12,998 nucleotides of DNA from JBJXHB01 sp046160725 (lineage in GTDB: Bacteria > Pseudomonadota > Gammaproteobacteria > Burkholderiales > Burkholderiaceae_C), in assembly GCA_046160725.1 (NCBI GenBank), contig JBJXHB010000413.1, positions 1 to 12,998 of the forward strand, read 5' to 3'. Shown in pieces: positions 5,241 through 12,591 of the stretch (position 1 is its first letter; each line of letters begins with the position of its first letter). The notes below the pieces were generated by a model. That model was given only the letters and a program-made list of their open reading frames with translations. It did not search any database and had not been told where the DNA came from. The translations under genes were made by a program, and so were the position numbers.

Positions 5241-7637
5241 TCAACGCAAGGCTGCGAGCCGCATCCAGGTGGCGATCACCGAGTCGGGATTGAGGGAGAT
5301 CGACGTGATGCCCTCGCTGGCCAGCCAGTCCGCAAAGTCCGGATGATCGCTGGGCCCCTGGCCGCAAATGCCGATGTACTTGCCGGTTGCACGGCAGGCG
5401 GCGATGGCACGGGAGATCAAGGCCTTGACCGCCGGGTCGCGCTCATCGAAGGCATCGGCCAGTTGCTCCAGGCCGGAGTCACGGTCCAGGCCCAGGGTCA
5501 GCTGGGTCAGGTCGTTGGAGCCGATCGACATGCCGTCGAAGTGCTCCAGAAACTGCTCGGCCAAGATGGCGTTGCTCGGCACCTCGCACATCATGATCAG
5601 CTTCAGGCCGTCACGGCCGCGCACCAGGCCCCGCTGGGCCAGCATCGCGGCCACGCTCTCGGCCTGCCGCACCGTGCGAACAAACGGCACCATGATCTCG
5701 ACATTGGTCAGGCCCATGTCCTGGCGCACCCGCTTGAGCGCCTCGCATTCCATGCCAAACGCGTCCGCGAACTCCGGGTTGATATAGCGTGAGGCGCCGC
5801 GAAACCCGAGCATGGGGTTCTCCTCATCGGGCTCGTAGCGCGACCCACCGATCAGCTTCTTGTACTCGTTGGACTTGAAGTCCGACAGGCGCACGATCAC
5901 CGGCTTGGGCCAGAAGGCTGCGGCGATCGTGGCCACGCCCTCGGCCAGTTTGTCGACATAGAAGGCGCGCGGCCCGGCATGACCCCGCGCCACCGACTCC
6001 ACGGCCTTCTTCAGCTCAGGATCGACGTTCGGGTAGTCGAGGATTGCCTTGGGATGCACGCCGATGCTGTTGTTGATGATGAACTCCAGGCGCGCCAGGC
6101 CGACCCCGGAGTTCGGCAGCTGTGCGAAGTCGAAGGCCAGCTGCGGGTTGCCCACGTTCATCATGATCTTCACCGGGCAGTACGGCATCTCGCCGCGCTG
6201 CACGTCGCTGACCTCGGTCTCGAGCAGGCCGTCATAGACGAAGCCCGTGTCACCTTCCGAGCAGGCCACCGTCACCAGCGCGCCGTCGGCCAGCTTGTCG
6301 GTGGCATCGCCACAGCCGACCACGGCCGGGATGCCCAGCTCGCGCGCAATGATGGCCGCATGGCAGGTCCGGCCGCCACGGTTGGTGACGATGGCGCTGG
6401 CGCGTTTCATCACCGGCTCCCAGTTCGGGTCGGTCATGTCAGTGACCAGGATGTCGCCCGTCTGCACCTTGTCCATCTCGGACAGGCTGCGCACCAAGCG
6501 CACCTGTCCGGTGCCGATCTTCTGTCCGATGGCTCTGCCTTCAGCGAGGACCGTGCCCTGCCCCTTCAGCCGCCACCGTTGCTCAACGCGCTGGACCTGG
6601 CTCTTCACCGTCTCCGGCCGGGCCTGCAGGATGTAGAGCTGCCCGTCGACACCGTCCTTGCCCCATTCGATGTCCATCGGCCGGCCGTAATGCTGCTCGA
6701 TGATCAGGGCATAGCGGGCCAGCTCCACCACGTCTGCGTCCACCAGCGCATAGCGGTTGCGCTGCTCCGGCGGGTTGTCGACCGTGCGCACCAGCCGCGC
6801 ACCAGCCGCCCTCTCCGTGTCGCTGGCGAACTCCATGCGCACCAGCTTGGACCCCAGGTTGCGGCGAATGACCGGGAACTTGCCGGCGCGCAGGCCGGGC
6901 TTGTGGACATAGAACTCGTCCGGGTTGACGGCGCCTTGGACCACGGTCTCGCCCAGCCCCCAGCTTGCCGTGATGAACACGATGTCCTCGAAACCGGACT
7001 CGGTGTCGATAGTGAACATCACACCGGCGCTGCCCAGGTCGCTGCGCACCATGCGCTGCACGCCCACCGACAAGGCGACGTCGTCATGGGCAAAGCCCTT
7101 GTGGACCCGATAGCTGATGGCCCGGTCGTTGTACAGCGACGCGAACACTTCTCGCGTCCGGTGCAGCACGGCGTCGATGCCATGCACGTTCAAGAAGGTC
7201 TCCTGCTGGCCGGCAAATGATGCATCGGGCAGGTCCTCGGCCGTTGCGGACGACCGCACCGCAAAGCTGGCCTGCGGGTTGTCGTCGGCCAGCCGGGTGT
7301 AATGCTCGCGGATCGCCGCCTCTAGCGCCGGCGGCAGGGCGGCCTCCATCACCCAGCCCCGGATCTGAGCCCCGGCCTCGGCTAGCGCCCGAAGGTCGTC
7401 GGTGTTGAGGTCCGCCAGACGCCGCGAGATGCGTTCCGTCAGGCCGGCATGGGCCAGGAACTGCCGGAAAGCGAGTGCTGTGGTGGCAAATCCGCCCGGT
7501 ACGCGAACGCCGGTCGCGGCCAGTTGGCTGATCATCTCGCCGAGGCTGGCGTTCTTGCCGCCGACCACCTCGACATCGGTCATTCTCAACTGCTCGAACG
7601 GTACGACCAGGGCGGTCGCCAAAGGGGTTGAAGACAT
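5241..7637 (-). CDS. ppsA: Phosphoenolpyruvate synthase (pyruvate, water dikinase)
   Basis: PpsA converts pyruvate, ATP and water to phosphoenolpyruvate, AMP and phosphate, the entry step to gluconeogenesis from three-carbon compounds. The 798-residue protein (E. coli 792) has the three expected parts. The N-terminal ATP-binding domain shows VVGGKNASLGEM (24-35) and the FAVRSSATAEDLPDASFAGQ region (125-144). The swivelling phosphohistidine domain shows GGRTCHAAIIARELGIPAVVG with catalytic H426. The C-terminal PEP/pyruvate barrel shows SIGSNDLTQLTLGLDRD and CGQGPSDHP with catalytic C758. T424, two residues before the histidine, is the expected PpsR target. The frame is open to an ATG at 7691, but the ATG at 7637 has GGAG at 7-base spacing and gives the family N-terminus. 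The gene diverges from ppsR. Confidence 0.97.
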   Translation of the reverse strand: MSSTPLATALVVPFEQLRMTDVEVVGGKNASLGEMISQLAATGVRVPGGFATTALAFRQFLAHAGLTERISRRLADLNTDDLRALAEAGAQIRGWVMEAALPPALEAAIREHYTRLADDNPQASFAVRSSATAEDLPDASFAGQQETFLNVHGIDAVLHRTREVFASLYNDRAISYRVHKGFAHDDVALSVGVQRMVRSDLGSAGVMFTIDTESGFEDIVFITASWGLGETVVQGAVNPDEFYVHKPGLRAGKFPVIRRNLGSKLVRMEFASDTERAAGARLVRTVDNPPEQRNRYALVDADVVELARYALIIEQHYGRPMDIEWGKDGVDGQLYILQARPETVKSQVQRVEQRWRLKGQGTVLAEGRAIGQKIGTGQVRLVRSLSEMDKVQTGDILVTDMTDPNWEPVMKRASAIVTNRGGRTCHAAIIARELGIPAVVGCGDATDKLADGALVTVACSEGDTGFVYDGLLETEVSDVQRGEMPYCPVKIMMNVGNPQLAFDFAQLPNSGVGLARLEFIINNSIGVHPKAILDYPNVDPELKKAVESVARGHAGPRAFYVDKLAEGVATIAAAFWPKPVIVRLSDFKSNEYKKLIGGSRYEPDEENPMLGFRGASRYINPEFADAFGMECEALKRVRQDMGLTNVEIMVPFVRTVRQAESVAAMLAQRGLVRGRDGLKLIMMCEVPSNAILAEQFLEHFDGMSIGSNDLTQLTLGLDRDSGLEQLADAFDERDPAVKALISRAIAACRATGKYIGICGQGPSDHPDFADWLASEGITSISLNPDSVIATWMRLAALR

Positions 7638-7837
7638 GGCAGGACTCCGTGACGATGAAAAAGCGGGTCCGGACTGCCCATGCCCAGGCACGGCCGCACG
7701 CGGTTGGGCGTGTTGTTCGGTATGCGGTCGTCTGCCATGGGTGTGAGGTTAAGGCGGTGCAGTCGGGTGAATCGGTCGATTCTATGGAGCAACCCTGCGA
7801 TCATGCGCCTCTGGACCCACCGCACGAGGCCGCCGGC
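7638..7837. promoter_or_regulatory. Divergent ppsA/ppsR intergenic region
   Basis: This 200-bp gap must hold the promoters for both divergent genes. Near the starts it carries the ppsA ribosome binding site (GGAG, minus strand 7648-7645) and that of ppsR (GAGG, 7826-7829, 8 bases before the ATG at 7838). For ppsA a TAGAAT (minus strand 7784-7779) is a possible -10 but lacks a good -35. I see no convincing ppsR promoter. A palindrome GTCCGGAC lies at 7667-7674. No regulator site is recognised. Confidence 0.45.
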
Positions 7838-8662
7838 ATGCCTGATCGCACAGTGTTCTTTGTCTCCGATGGCACCGGCATCACCGCCGAGACCTTCGGC
7901 AACTCAATCCTTGCCCAGTTCTCGGCCCGGTCCCGTCATGTGCGGCGCCCGTTCATCGACACACCCGCCAAGGCCCATGCGGTGGTGGAGGAGATTTCCG
8001 AGACCCAGCGCCGCGAGGGCCGGCGGCCCATCGTCTTTCTGACACTGGTCAACGACGAGGTCCGCGACATCGTTGCGGCGGCCGACAGCCCCGGCATGGT
8101 GATGGATATGTTCAAGGCCTTCATCGAACCCCTGGAGCTGGAGTTCGGCGTCAAGTCCAACCATCGGGTCGGCCGCTTCTCCGACGCCGCCAAGAGCCAG
8201 GAATACCACGACCGCATCGAGGCTATCAATTTCGCGCTTGCCCATGACGACGGCCAGTCGTCACGCAACCTGGAGGCCGCCGACGTGATCCTGTTGGGCG
8301 TCAGCCGCTCCGGCAAGACGCCGACCTCGCTGTACCTGGCCATGCAGCATGGTGTGAAGGCTGCGAACTATCCGCTGATCCCAGAGGATTTCGAACGTGG
8401 CCGGCTGCCGACGGCGCTCAACACGCATCTGCGTAAGTGCTTCGGCCTGACCATTGACCCGGACCGCCTTTCCCAGATTCGCCATGAGCGGCGACCGGCC
8501 AGCAAATACGCATCGCCGGAGAACTGCCGATATGAGGTGCGCGAGGCCGAGTCCATGATGCGACGCCACGGCGTGGCCTGGCTCAGCTCGACCCACAAGT
8601 CGATCGAGGAAATCGCCACCACCATCCTGCGCGACATCAAGCCGGACCGCCTGATCTATTGA
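7838..8662 (+). CDS. ppsR: PEP synthase regulatory protein (kinase/pyrophosphorylase)
   Basis: PpsR (DUF299 family) inactivates PEP synthase by ADP-dependent phosphorylation of a threonine near its catalytic histidine, and reactivates it by phosphate-dependent removal of that phosphate. The 274 residues match the family (277 in E. coli). The N-terminal RTVFFVSDGTGITAETFG (4-21) is the family signature. The P-loop GVSRSGKT (154-161) binds the ADP substrate. The segment SNHRVGRFSDAAKSQEYHDRIEAINFALAHDDG is typical. The frame is open back to 7628, but the ATG at 7838 has GAGG 8 bases upstream and begins at the conserved region; an ATG at 7784 is less likely. It diverges from ppsA, its expected target, and its stop overlaps the end of the convergent methyltransferase gene by 7 bases. 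Confidence 0.95.
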   Translation: MPDRTVFFVSDGTGITAETFGNSILAQFSARSRHVRRPFIDTPAKAHAVVEEISETQRREGRRPIVFLTLVNDEVRDIVAAADSPGMVMDMFKAFIEPLELEFGVKSNHRVGRFSDAAKSQEYHDRIEAINFALAHDDGQSSRNLEAADVILLGVSRSGKTPTSLYLAMQHGVKAANYPLIPEDFERGRLPTALNTHLRKCFGLTIDPDRLSQIRHERRPASKYASPENCRYEVREAESMMRRHGVAWLSSTHKSIEEIATTILRDIKPDRLIY

Positions 8663-9450
8663 CCGTGCGATGTCTGTGCCGGCCGGCTACAGGCGCTGGC
8701 ATGCAGACAGATGGCCGCTGCCGCGGCGACGTTCAACGACTCCTCGCCCCCTGGCTGGGCAATGCGCACCAGACGTGCGGCGCGCTGCTGCAACTCGGCC
8801 GCGAGGCCCTGCCCCTCATGGCCAAACAACCATGCGCAGGGCCAGGGCAGCGCCTGTGCATGCAGCAGGTCACCGCCATGCGAACTGGTGGCCAGCAGCG
8901 GCACCTGCAGCGCCACCAGGTCGGAAAGGTCGGCGTTCTCGATCAGACGCAGCCCGAAATGCGCGCCCATGGCGGCCCGCAGCACCTTCGGCGACCACAG
9001 CGCTGCCGTGCCGGGCAGGGCCAGGACCTGCGCAAAGCCCAAAGCCGCCGCGCTGCGAAGGATGCTGCCCACGTTGCCGGCATCCTGAAGGCGGTCCAGC
9101 ACCACACTGCCCGCCAGCGGGTCCAGTGCCGATGCCGTCGGTGTGGCCACGACAGCGGCCACGCCGGCCGTGGACGGCTGGTCGCCAATCGCGGCGAACA
9201 AGGTATCGGGCAGCCGCAGGCAACGTGGCGCAAGTGTCGTGAGCGACCGCAATGCCGGCTGCTCCCAGGCCGACTGCGAGATGACGACCTCAGATGCCCG
9301 CCCGCCCCGGGCACCCAGCGCCTGCAGCAGATGCTCGCCCGACAGCCAGACCTCGCCGACCTGTCGATAGGCTGCGGGCTCGCGTGCGAGCCGGCGCAAC
9401 GCCTGCCAGCGCGGATTGTGCCGCGAGGTGATGTCCAAGACGTTGCTCAA
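8656..9450 (-). CDS. TrmH/SpoU-family RNA 2'-O-methyltransferase
   Basis: This is a SPOUT-fold enzyme that transfers a methyl group from S-adenosylmethionine to a ribose 2'-OH of tRNA or rRNA. The target cannot be told from sequence. The three family motifs are present: motif 1 NVGSILRSA (126-134), with the catalytic arginine expected at R132; motif 2 FGHEGQGL (209-216); and motif 3 GGEESLNVAAAAA (234-246). A short N-terminal substrate-binding domain (about 1-95) precedes them. The frame is open to 9720, but that part is antisense-like sequence overlapping rnhB. The TTG at 9450, whose last two bases share the rnhB TGA, has GGAAG at 5-base spacing and gives 264 residues, the usual length. Translation is therefore probably coupled to rnhB. 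The stop (TAG, 8658-8656) lies within the end of ppsR. Confidence 0.88.
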   Translation of the reverse strand: MSNVLDITSRHNPRWQALRRLAREPAAYRQVGEVWLSGEHLLQALGARGGRASEVVISQSAWEQPALRSLTTLAPRCLRLPDTLFAAIGDQPSTAGVAAVVATPTASALDPLAGSVVLDRLQDAGNVGSILRSAAALGFAQVLALPGTAALWSPKVLRAAMGAHFGLRLIENADLSDLVALQVPLLATSSHGGDLLHAQALPWPCAWLFGHEGQGLAAELQQRAARLVRIAQPGGEESLNVAAAAAICLHASACSRPAQTSHGQ

Positions 9451-10187
9451 GATCGCTTCCAAGGCAGGTCCACGCCCAGCCCACCCGCTGCTGGGGTCAG
9501 GTAGCGTGGTGACGCCACGTCTCCTTGACAAGCCGCTGGCGCAGGAGTCGCTGGTGATGGCGTCGAGATGGGCGCACCCGCTCGGGCCACCGGCCCGAAG
9601 CTGCGGCGGTGCGCGTTGCAAGGTCCAAGCCGCTGCAGCGCCGCCAGATGCTCGGGCGTGGGATAGCCCTTGTGGGCCGCGAACCCATAGCCCGGGTAGG
9701 CCAACTCCATGCCATTGCACAACCGATCACGATGGACTTTGGCCAGGATCGACGCCGCGGAGATGGCGGGCACCGTGGCATCGCCGCGGATGATCGCCTC
9801 GGCGGCCATGGGCAGCTGGGGCAGCCGGTTGCCGTCGACCAGCACCAGCGCGGGCGACAGGCGCAGCCCGCGTACCGCGCGCTGCATGGCCAGCAAGGTG
9901 GCGCCCAGGATGTTCAGCCGGTCGATCTCCTCGGCGCTGGCCTCGGCCAGGCACAAGGCCAGCGCATGGGCACGGATCTGCGTGTCGAGCCGCTCACGGC
10001 GCGCGGGGCTCAGAACTTTGGAGTCGGCCAGGCCCTTGATTGGCCGCGCGTCGTCGAGGATCACGGCAGCGGCCACCACCGGGCCGGCCAGGGGCCCCCG
10101 GCCGGCCTCATCCACGCCGGCCACCAGCCCGCGCGGCTGCCAAGGCAGCCCCAGCTGCTCAGGCCGCGAGGAGCGTCGCAATGGCAT
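9447..10187 (-). CDS. rnhB: Ribonuclease HII, with C-terminal tail
   Basis: RNase HII removes ribonucleotides embedded in DNA and cleaves the RNA strand of hybrids. The four metal-binding acids are present: D26 and E27 in GVDEAGRGPLAG, D118 in VLVDGN, and D154 in SILAKVHRDR. The conserved end YPGYGFAAHKGYPTPEH...HRRSFGPV stops near residue 200. The ATG at 10187 has AAAGG about 8 bases upstream; an ATG at 10238 would add 17 unconserved residues inside lpxB. The 5' end overlaps lpxB by 29 bases. After residue 200 there are about 46 Ala/Pro/Gly-rich residues not found in E. coli RNase HII (198 residues), running up to the methyltransferase start. The tail may be a lineage extension or drift past a lost stop. 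Confidence 0.94.
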   Translation of the reverse strand: MPLRRSSRPEQLGLPWQPRGLVAGVDEAGRGPLAGPVVAAAVILDDARPIKGLADSKVLSPARRERLDTQIRAHALALCLAEASAEEIDRLNILGATLLAMQRAVRGLRLSPALVLVDGNRLPQLPMAAEAIIRGDATVPAISAASILAKVHRDRLCNGMELAYPGYGFAAHKGYPTPEHLAALQRLGPCNAHRRSFGPVARAGAPISTPSPATPAPAACQGDVASPRYLTPAAGGLGVDLPWKRS

Positions 10188-11307
10188 CGCCGGCCTTTCG
10201 AGCGGTGTCCTGGCGCAGTTGGGCATGCAGCCCGGCAAAGCGCTGGCGCACGCTAGCGACCGCCTCTGGGTGATCCAGCCAGTCCAGCGCCGCCGATGCC
10301 AGGGCCTCGGGCGTCGCGGCGTCCTGGATCAACTCCGGGACGACGAACTCGCCAGCCATGATGTTTGGCAGGCCAACCCAAGGCTGATAGGCCATGCGCT
10401 TCATGCGCTGCCAGTTCAGCCAGGACATGCGATAGGTGATGACCATCGGTCGACCAACCAGCGCCGCTTCCAGCGTGGCCGTGCCGCTGGCGACAAGAGC
10501 CACATCGCAGGCGGCCAGAGCCGCGTGCGATTTGCCATCCAGCACGGTGACCGGCAGGTTGGGCGCCCACCGTTGCTGCAAGGCCGCGATCGCGTCGCGC
10601 AGGCCCGGTGCTGCTGGCAGGACGAACCGCGTGTCAGGGCGCTGTGCACGCAGCAGACTGGCGGCACCGAGCATCACGGGCGCTAAGTGCGCAATCTCCG
10701 AACGGCGGCTGCCTGGCAGCAAGGCGACCAACGGACCGGTGCCGTCGATGCCCAGCGCGACACGAGACGGCACCGGATCGGGCACCGGCGTGATGGCATC
10801 GGCAAGCGGATGACCGACATAGGTCGCGGCGATGCCGTGCGCAGCCAACAGCGGTGGCTCAAATGGGAACAGGCACAACACATGGTCGGCTGCCGCCTTC
10901 AGGCGCGCGGCTCGCTCGCCGCGCCAGGCCCAGATGGACGGACAGACGAAGTGCACCGTCTTCAAGCCCTCCTGACGCAACCGCTGCTCCAGGCCGAAGT
11001 TGAAGTCCGGCGCATCGACGCCAATGAACAGCGCTGGTCGTTCGGCGATCAGCCGGTCACCCAGTCGGCGGCGGATCTGCAGCAGCTCGGGCAGCCGCCG
11101 CAGTGCGTCGACATAGCCGAACACCGACAGCCGCTCCATCGGCGCGTCGGAGCGAAAACCCATCGCCTGCAGTCGCGGCCCGCCGATGCCGTCGGCGATC
11201 AGCTGCGGCCAGCGGCCTCGCAGGCCCTGCAGCAGCAGCGCGCCGAGCAGGTCGCCCGAGGCCTCGCCGGCCACCATTCCCACCCGCAGTGGCGCCGCGG
11301 CCACCAT
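10159..11307 (-). CDS. lpxB: Lipid A disaccharide synthase LpxB
   Basis: LpxB is the peripheral inner-membrane glycosyltransferase that joins UDP-2,3-diacylglucosamine and lipid X to form the tetra-acyl disaccharide of lipid A. At 382 residues it equals the E. coli enzyme. The N-terminal VAGEASGDLLG (12-22), GVDAPDFN with D98, and SIWAWR (124-129) are family motifs, as are LPGSRRSE with R201 and LVASGTATLEAAL. Near the end GLPNIMAGEFVVPELIQ matches the LPNLLAG motif. D98 and R201 fall at the same positions as the catalytically important E. coli residues. The ATG at 11307 follows lpxA by 6 bases and no strong ribosome binding site is visible, so translation is probably coupled. The 3' end overlaps rnhB by 29 bases. 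Confidence 0.97.
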   Translation of the reverse strand: MVAAAPLRVGMVAGEASGDLLGALLLQGLRGRWPQLIADGIGGPRLQAMGFRSDAPMERLSVFGYVDALRRLPELLQIRRRLGDRLIAERPALFIGVDAPDFNFGLEQRLRQEGLKTVHFVCPSIWAWRGERAARLKAAADHVLCLFPFEPPLLAAHGIAATYVGHPLADAITPVPDPVPSRVALGIDGTGPLVALLPGSRRSEIAHLAPVMLGAASLLRAQRPDTRFVLPAAPGLRDAIAALQQRWAPNLPVTVLDGKSHAALAACDVALVASGTATLEAALVGRPMVITYRMSWLNWQRMKRMAYQPWVGLPNIMAGEFVVPELIQDAATPEALASAALDWLDHPEAVASVRQRFAGLHAQLRQDTARKAGDAIATLLAA

Positions 11308-11313
11308 GGCCGG

Positions 11314-12117
11314 TCAGCGCAGGATGCCGCGCGTCGCGCCGGCAAGAAAGCCCAGCAGCAGCGCGGCATCCTCAGCCGCCCCCACCTGGCTCGCTGCGAG
11401 TGCCTGGTCACGCGCCGCCTCGATCTCGCTGGTCGCCTGCACCAGGGTCAGCCCCTTGCGGTAAAGCGTGCGGTGCAGCTGGCGCACCTTGGCTATGCGT
11501 TCGTCAGTCCAGCCGCGCCGCCGCAGGCCCTCGGCATTGATGCCTTGTGCCTGGGCAGGATTGCCGGCCCCAGTGATGAAGGGCGGCAGATCCTGCGCCA
11601 GTCGGGTCTGGAAGGCGGTCATGGCATGCGCGCCGACCCGTACGAACTGGTGCACGCCGGTCAGCCCGCCGAGGAACACCCAATCGCCCAGGTGCACATG
11701 GCCAGCCAATTGCACCGCATTGGCCAGGATAGTGTGGCTGCCCACCTGGCAGTCATGCGCCACGTGCACATAGGCCATGATCCAATTGTCACTACCCAGA
11801 CGCGTGACACCCGCATCCTGCACCGTACCCGTATTGATGGTCACGTACTCGCGGATGGTGTTGCGGTCGCCGATCTCCAGCCGCGTCGGCTCGCCGGCGT
11901 ACTTCATGTCCTGCGGTGCCTGGCCGATCGAGGCAAACGGGAAAAACCGATTGTCGCGACCGATCGTGGTGTGGCCGTCGACCACGCAGTGCGCGGCAAG
12001 GCTGCAGCCCTCGCCGATACGCACATGCGGCCCGATCACCGCATAGGGGCCAACCTGCACTGACGGATGCAGCTCCGCGCCCGGATCGACGATCGCGCTG
12101 GGGTGAATCGCGCCCAT
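11314..12117 (-). CDS. lpxA: UDP-N-acetylglucosamine acyltransferase LpxA
   Basis: LpxA is the cytoplasmic trimer that moves a 3-hydroxyacyl chain from acyl carrier protein to the 3-OH of UDP-GlcNAc, the first step of lipid A synthesis. The 267-residue sequence has the left-handed beta-helix pattern of hexapeptide repeats (about 1-185) and a C-terminal helical domain. Family markers include FASIGQAPQDMKYAGEPTRL (61-80) and the catalytic histidine H121 in HVAHDCQVG (E. coli H125). GLTGVHQF and INAEGLRRRGW follow. At the acyl-chain ruler position (E. coli G173) the residue is F169, which predicts a shorter acyl pocket. The gene begins 18 bases after fabZ with only a weak ribosome binding site, and ends 6 bases before lpxB. 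Confidence 0.97.
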   Translation of the reverse strand: MGAIHPSAIVDPGAELHPSVQVGPYAVIGPHVRIGEGCSLAAHCVVDGHTTIGRDNRFFPFASIGQAPQDMKYAGEPTRLEIGDRNTIREYVTINTGTVQDAGVTRLGSDNWIMAYVHVAHDCQVGSHTILANAVQLAGHVHLGDWVFLGGLTGVHQFVRVGAHAMTAFQTRLAQDLPPFITGAGNPAQAQGINAEGLRRRGWTDERIAKVRQLHRTLYRKGLTLVQATSEIEAARDQALAASQVGAAEDAALLLGFLAGATRGILR

Positions 12118-12135
12118 GTCAAGCTTGGACAGAGC

Positions 12136-12591
12136 TCAGGCGATCTTGCGCATGGTGCACATCAGCTCGGCTTCGACGGCCAGTTCGCCGCCGACCGTTG
12201 CGCGGGTGCGGTACTTGTAGATGCCGCCTCGAACACGGTCGATCTCGGCCTCCAGCATGAGCTGGTCGCCCGGCTCAACCGGCCGCTTGAAGCGCGCGCC
12301 GTCGATGCCGACGAAATACACGACGGTGTCGTCACCGGGATCATGGTCCATGGACTCAAACGACAGCAGCGCAGATGCCTGTGCCAGTGCCTCGAGCATC
12401 AGCACCCCGGGCATGACGGGCCGGCCCGGGAAGTGGCCGCCAAAGTACGGCTCGTTGATGGTGACGTTTTTCACCGCCAGGATGCGCTTGTTCTTCTCCA
12501 GTTCCAGGACACGGTCCACCAGCAGCATCGGATAGCGATGCGGCAGCCGTTTCAGGATGCGGTGGATGTCCAGGACGGGCAAGGTCGTCAC
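12136..12591 (-). CDS. fabZ: 3-hydroxyacyl-ACP dehydratase FabZ
   Basis: FabZ dehydrates 3-hydroxyacyl-ACP to trans-2-enoyl-ACP in fatty acid elongation and competes with LpxA and LpxD for 3-hydroxyacyl-ACP. The hot-dog fold core shows LPHRYPMLLVDRV (16-28), YFGGHFPGRPVMPGVLMLEALAQ with catalytic H53 and E67, and the FKRPVEPGDQLMLEAE strand. The frame is open to an ATG at 12669, but those extra residues lie inside lpxD and are unlike the family. The GTG at 12591 overlaps the lpxD TGA (GTGA) and yields 151 residues, the E. coli length. A GGAG lies 11 bases upstream. A coupled GTG start is therefore preferred. Confidence 0.95.
   Translation of the reverse strand: MTTLPVLDIHRILKRLPHRYPMLLVDRVLELEKNKRILAVKNVTINEPYFGGHFPGRPVMPGVLMLEALAQASALLSFESMDHDPGDDTVVYFVGIDGARFKRPVEPGDQLMLEAEIDRVRGGIYKYRTRATVGGELAVEAELMCTMRKIA

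Noticed and set aside
5979..7220. A 413-codon plus-strand open frame opposite ppsA
   Set aside because: Antisense shadow of an unmistakable PEP synthase, rich in His, Gln and Asp with no domain and no ribosome binding site.
7638..7691. Longer ppsA start at the ATG at 7691
   Set aside because: The extra 18 residues are unlike the family, and a good GGAG precedes the ATG at 7637.
7628..7837. Upstream extension of ppsR to 7628
   Set aside because: It would overlap the ppsA start and add 70 residues of unrelated sequence; the ATG at 7838 has its own ribosome binding site and the family length.
9451..9720. N-terminal extension of the methyltransferase to an ATG at 9720
   Set aside because: The added 90 residues are another frame of rnhB and look like noise. 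The TTG at 9450 fits the family length.
10687..12063. A 458-codon plus-strand open frame opposite lpxB and lpxA
   Set aside because: It spans two well-conserved genes and their junction on the other strand. The composition is typical of antisense frames in GC-rich DNA.
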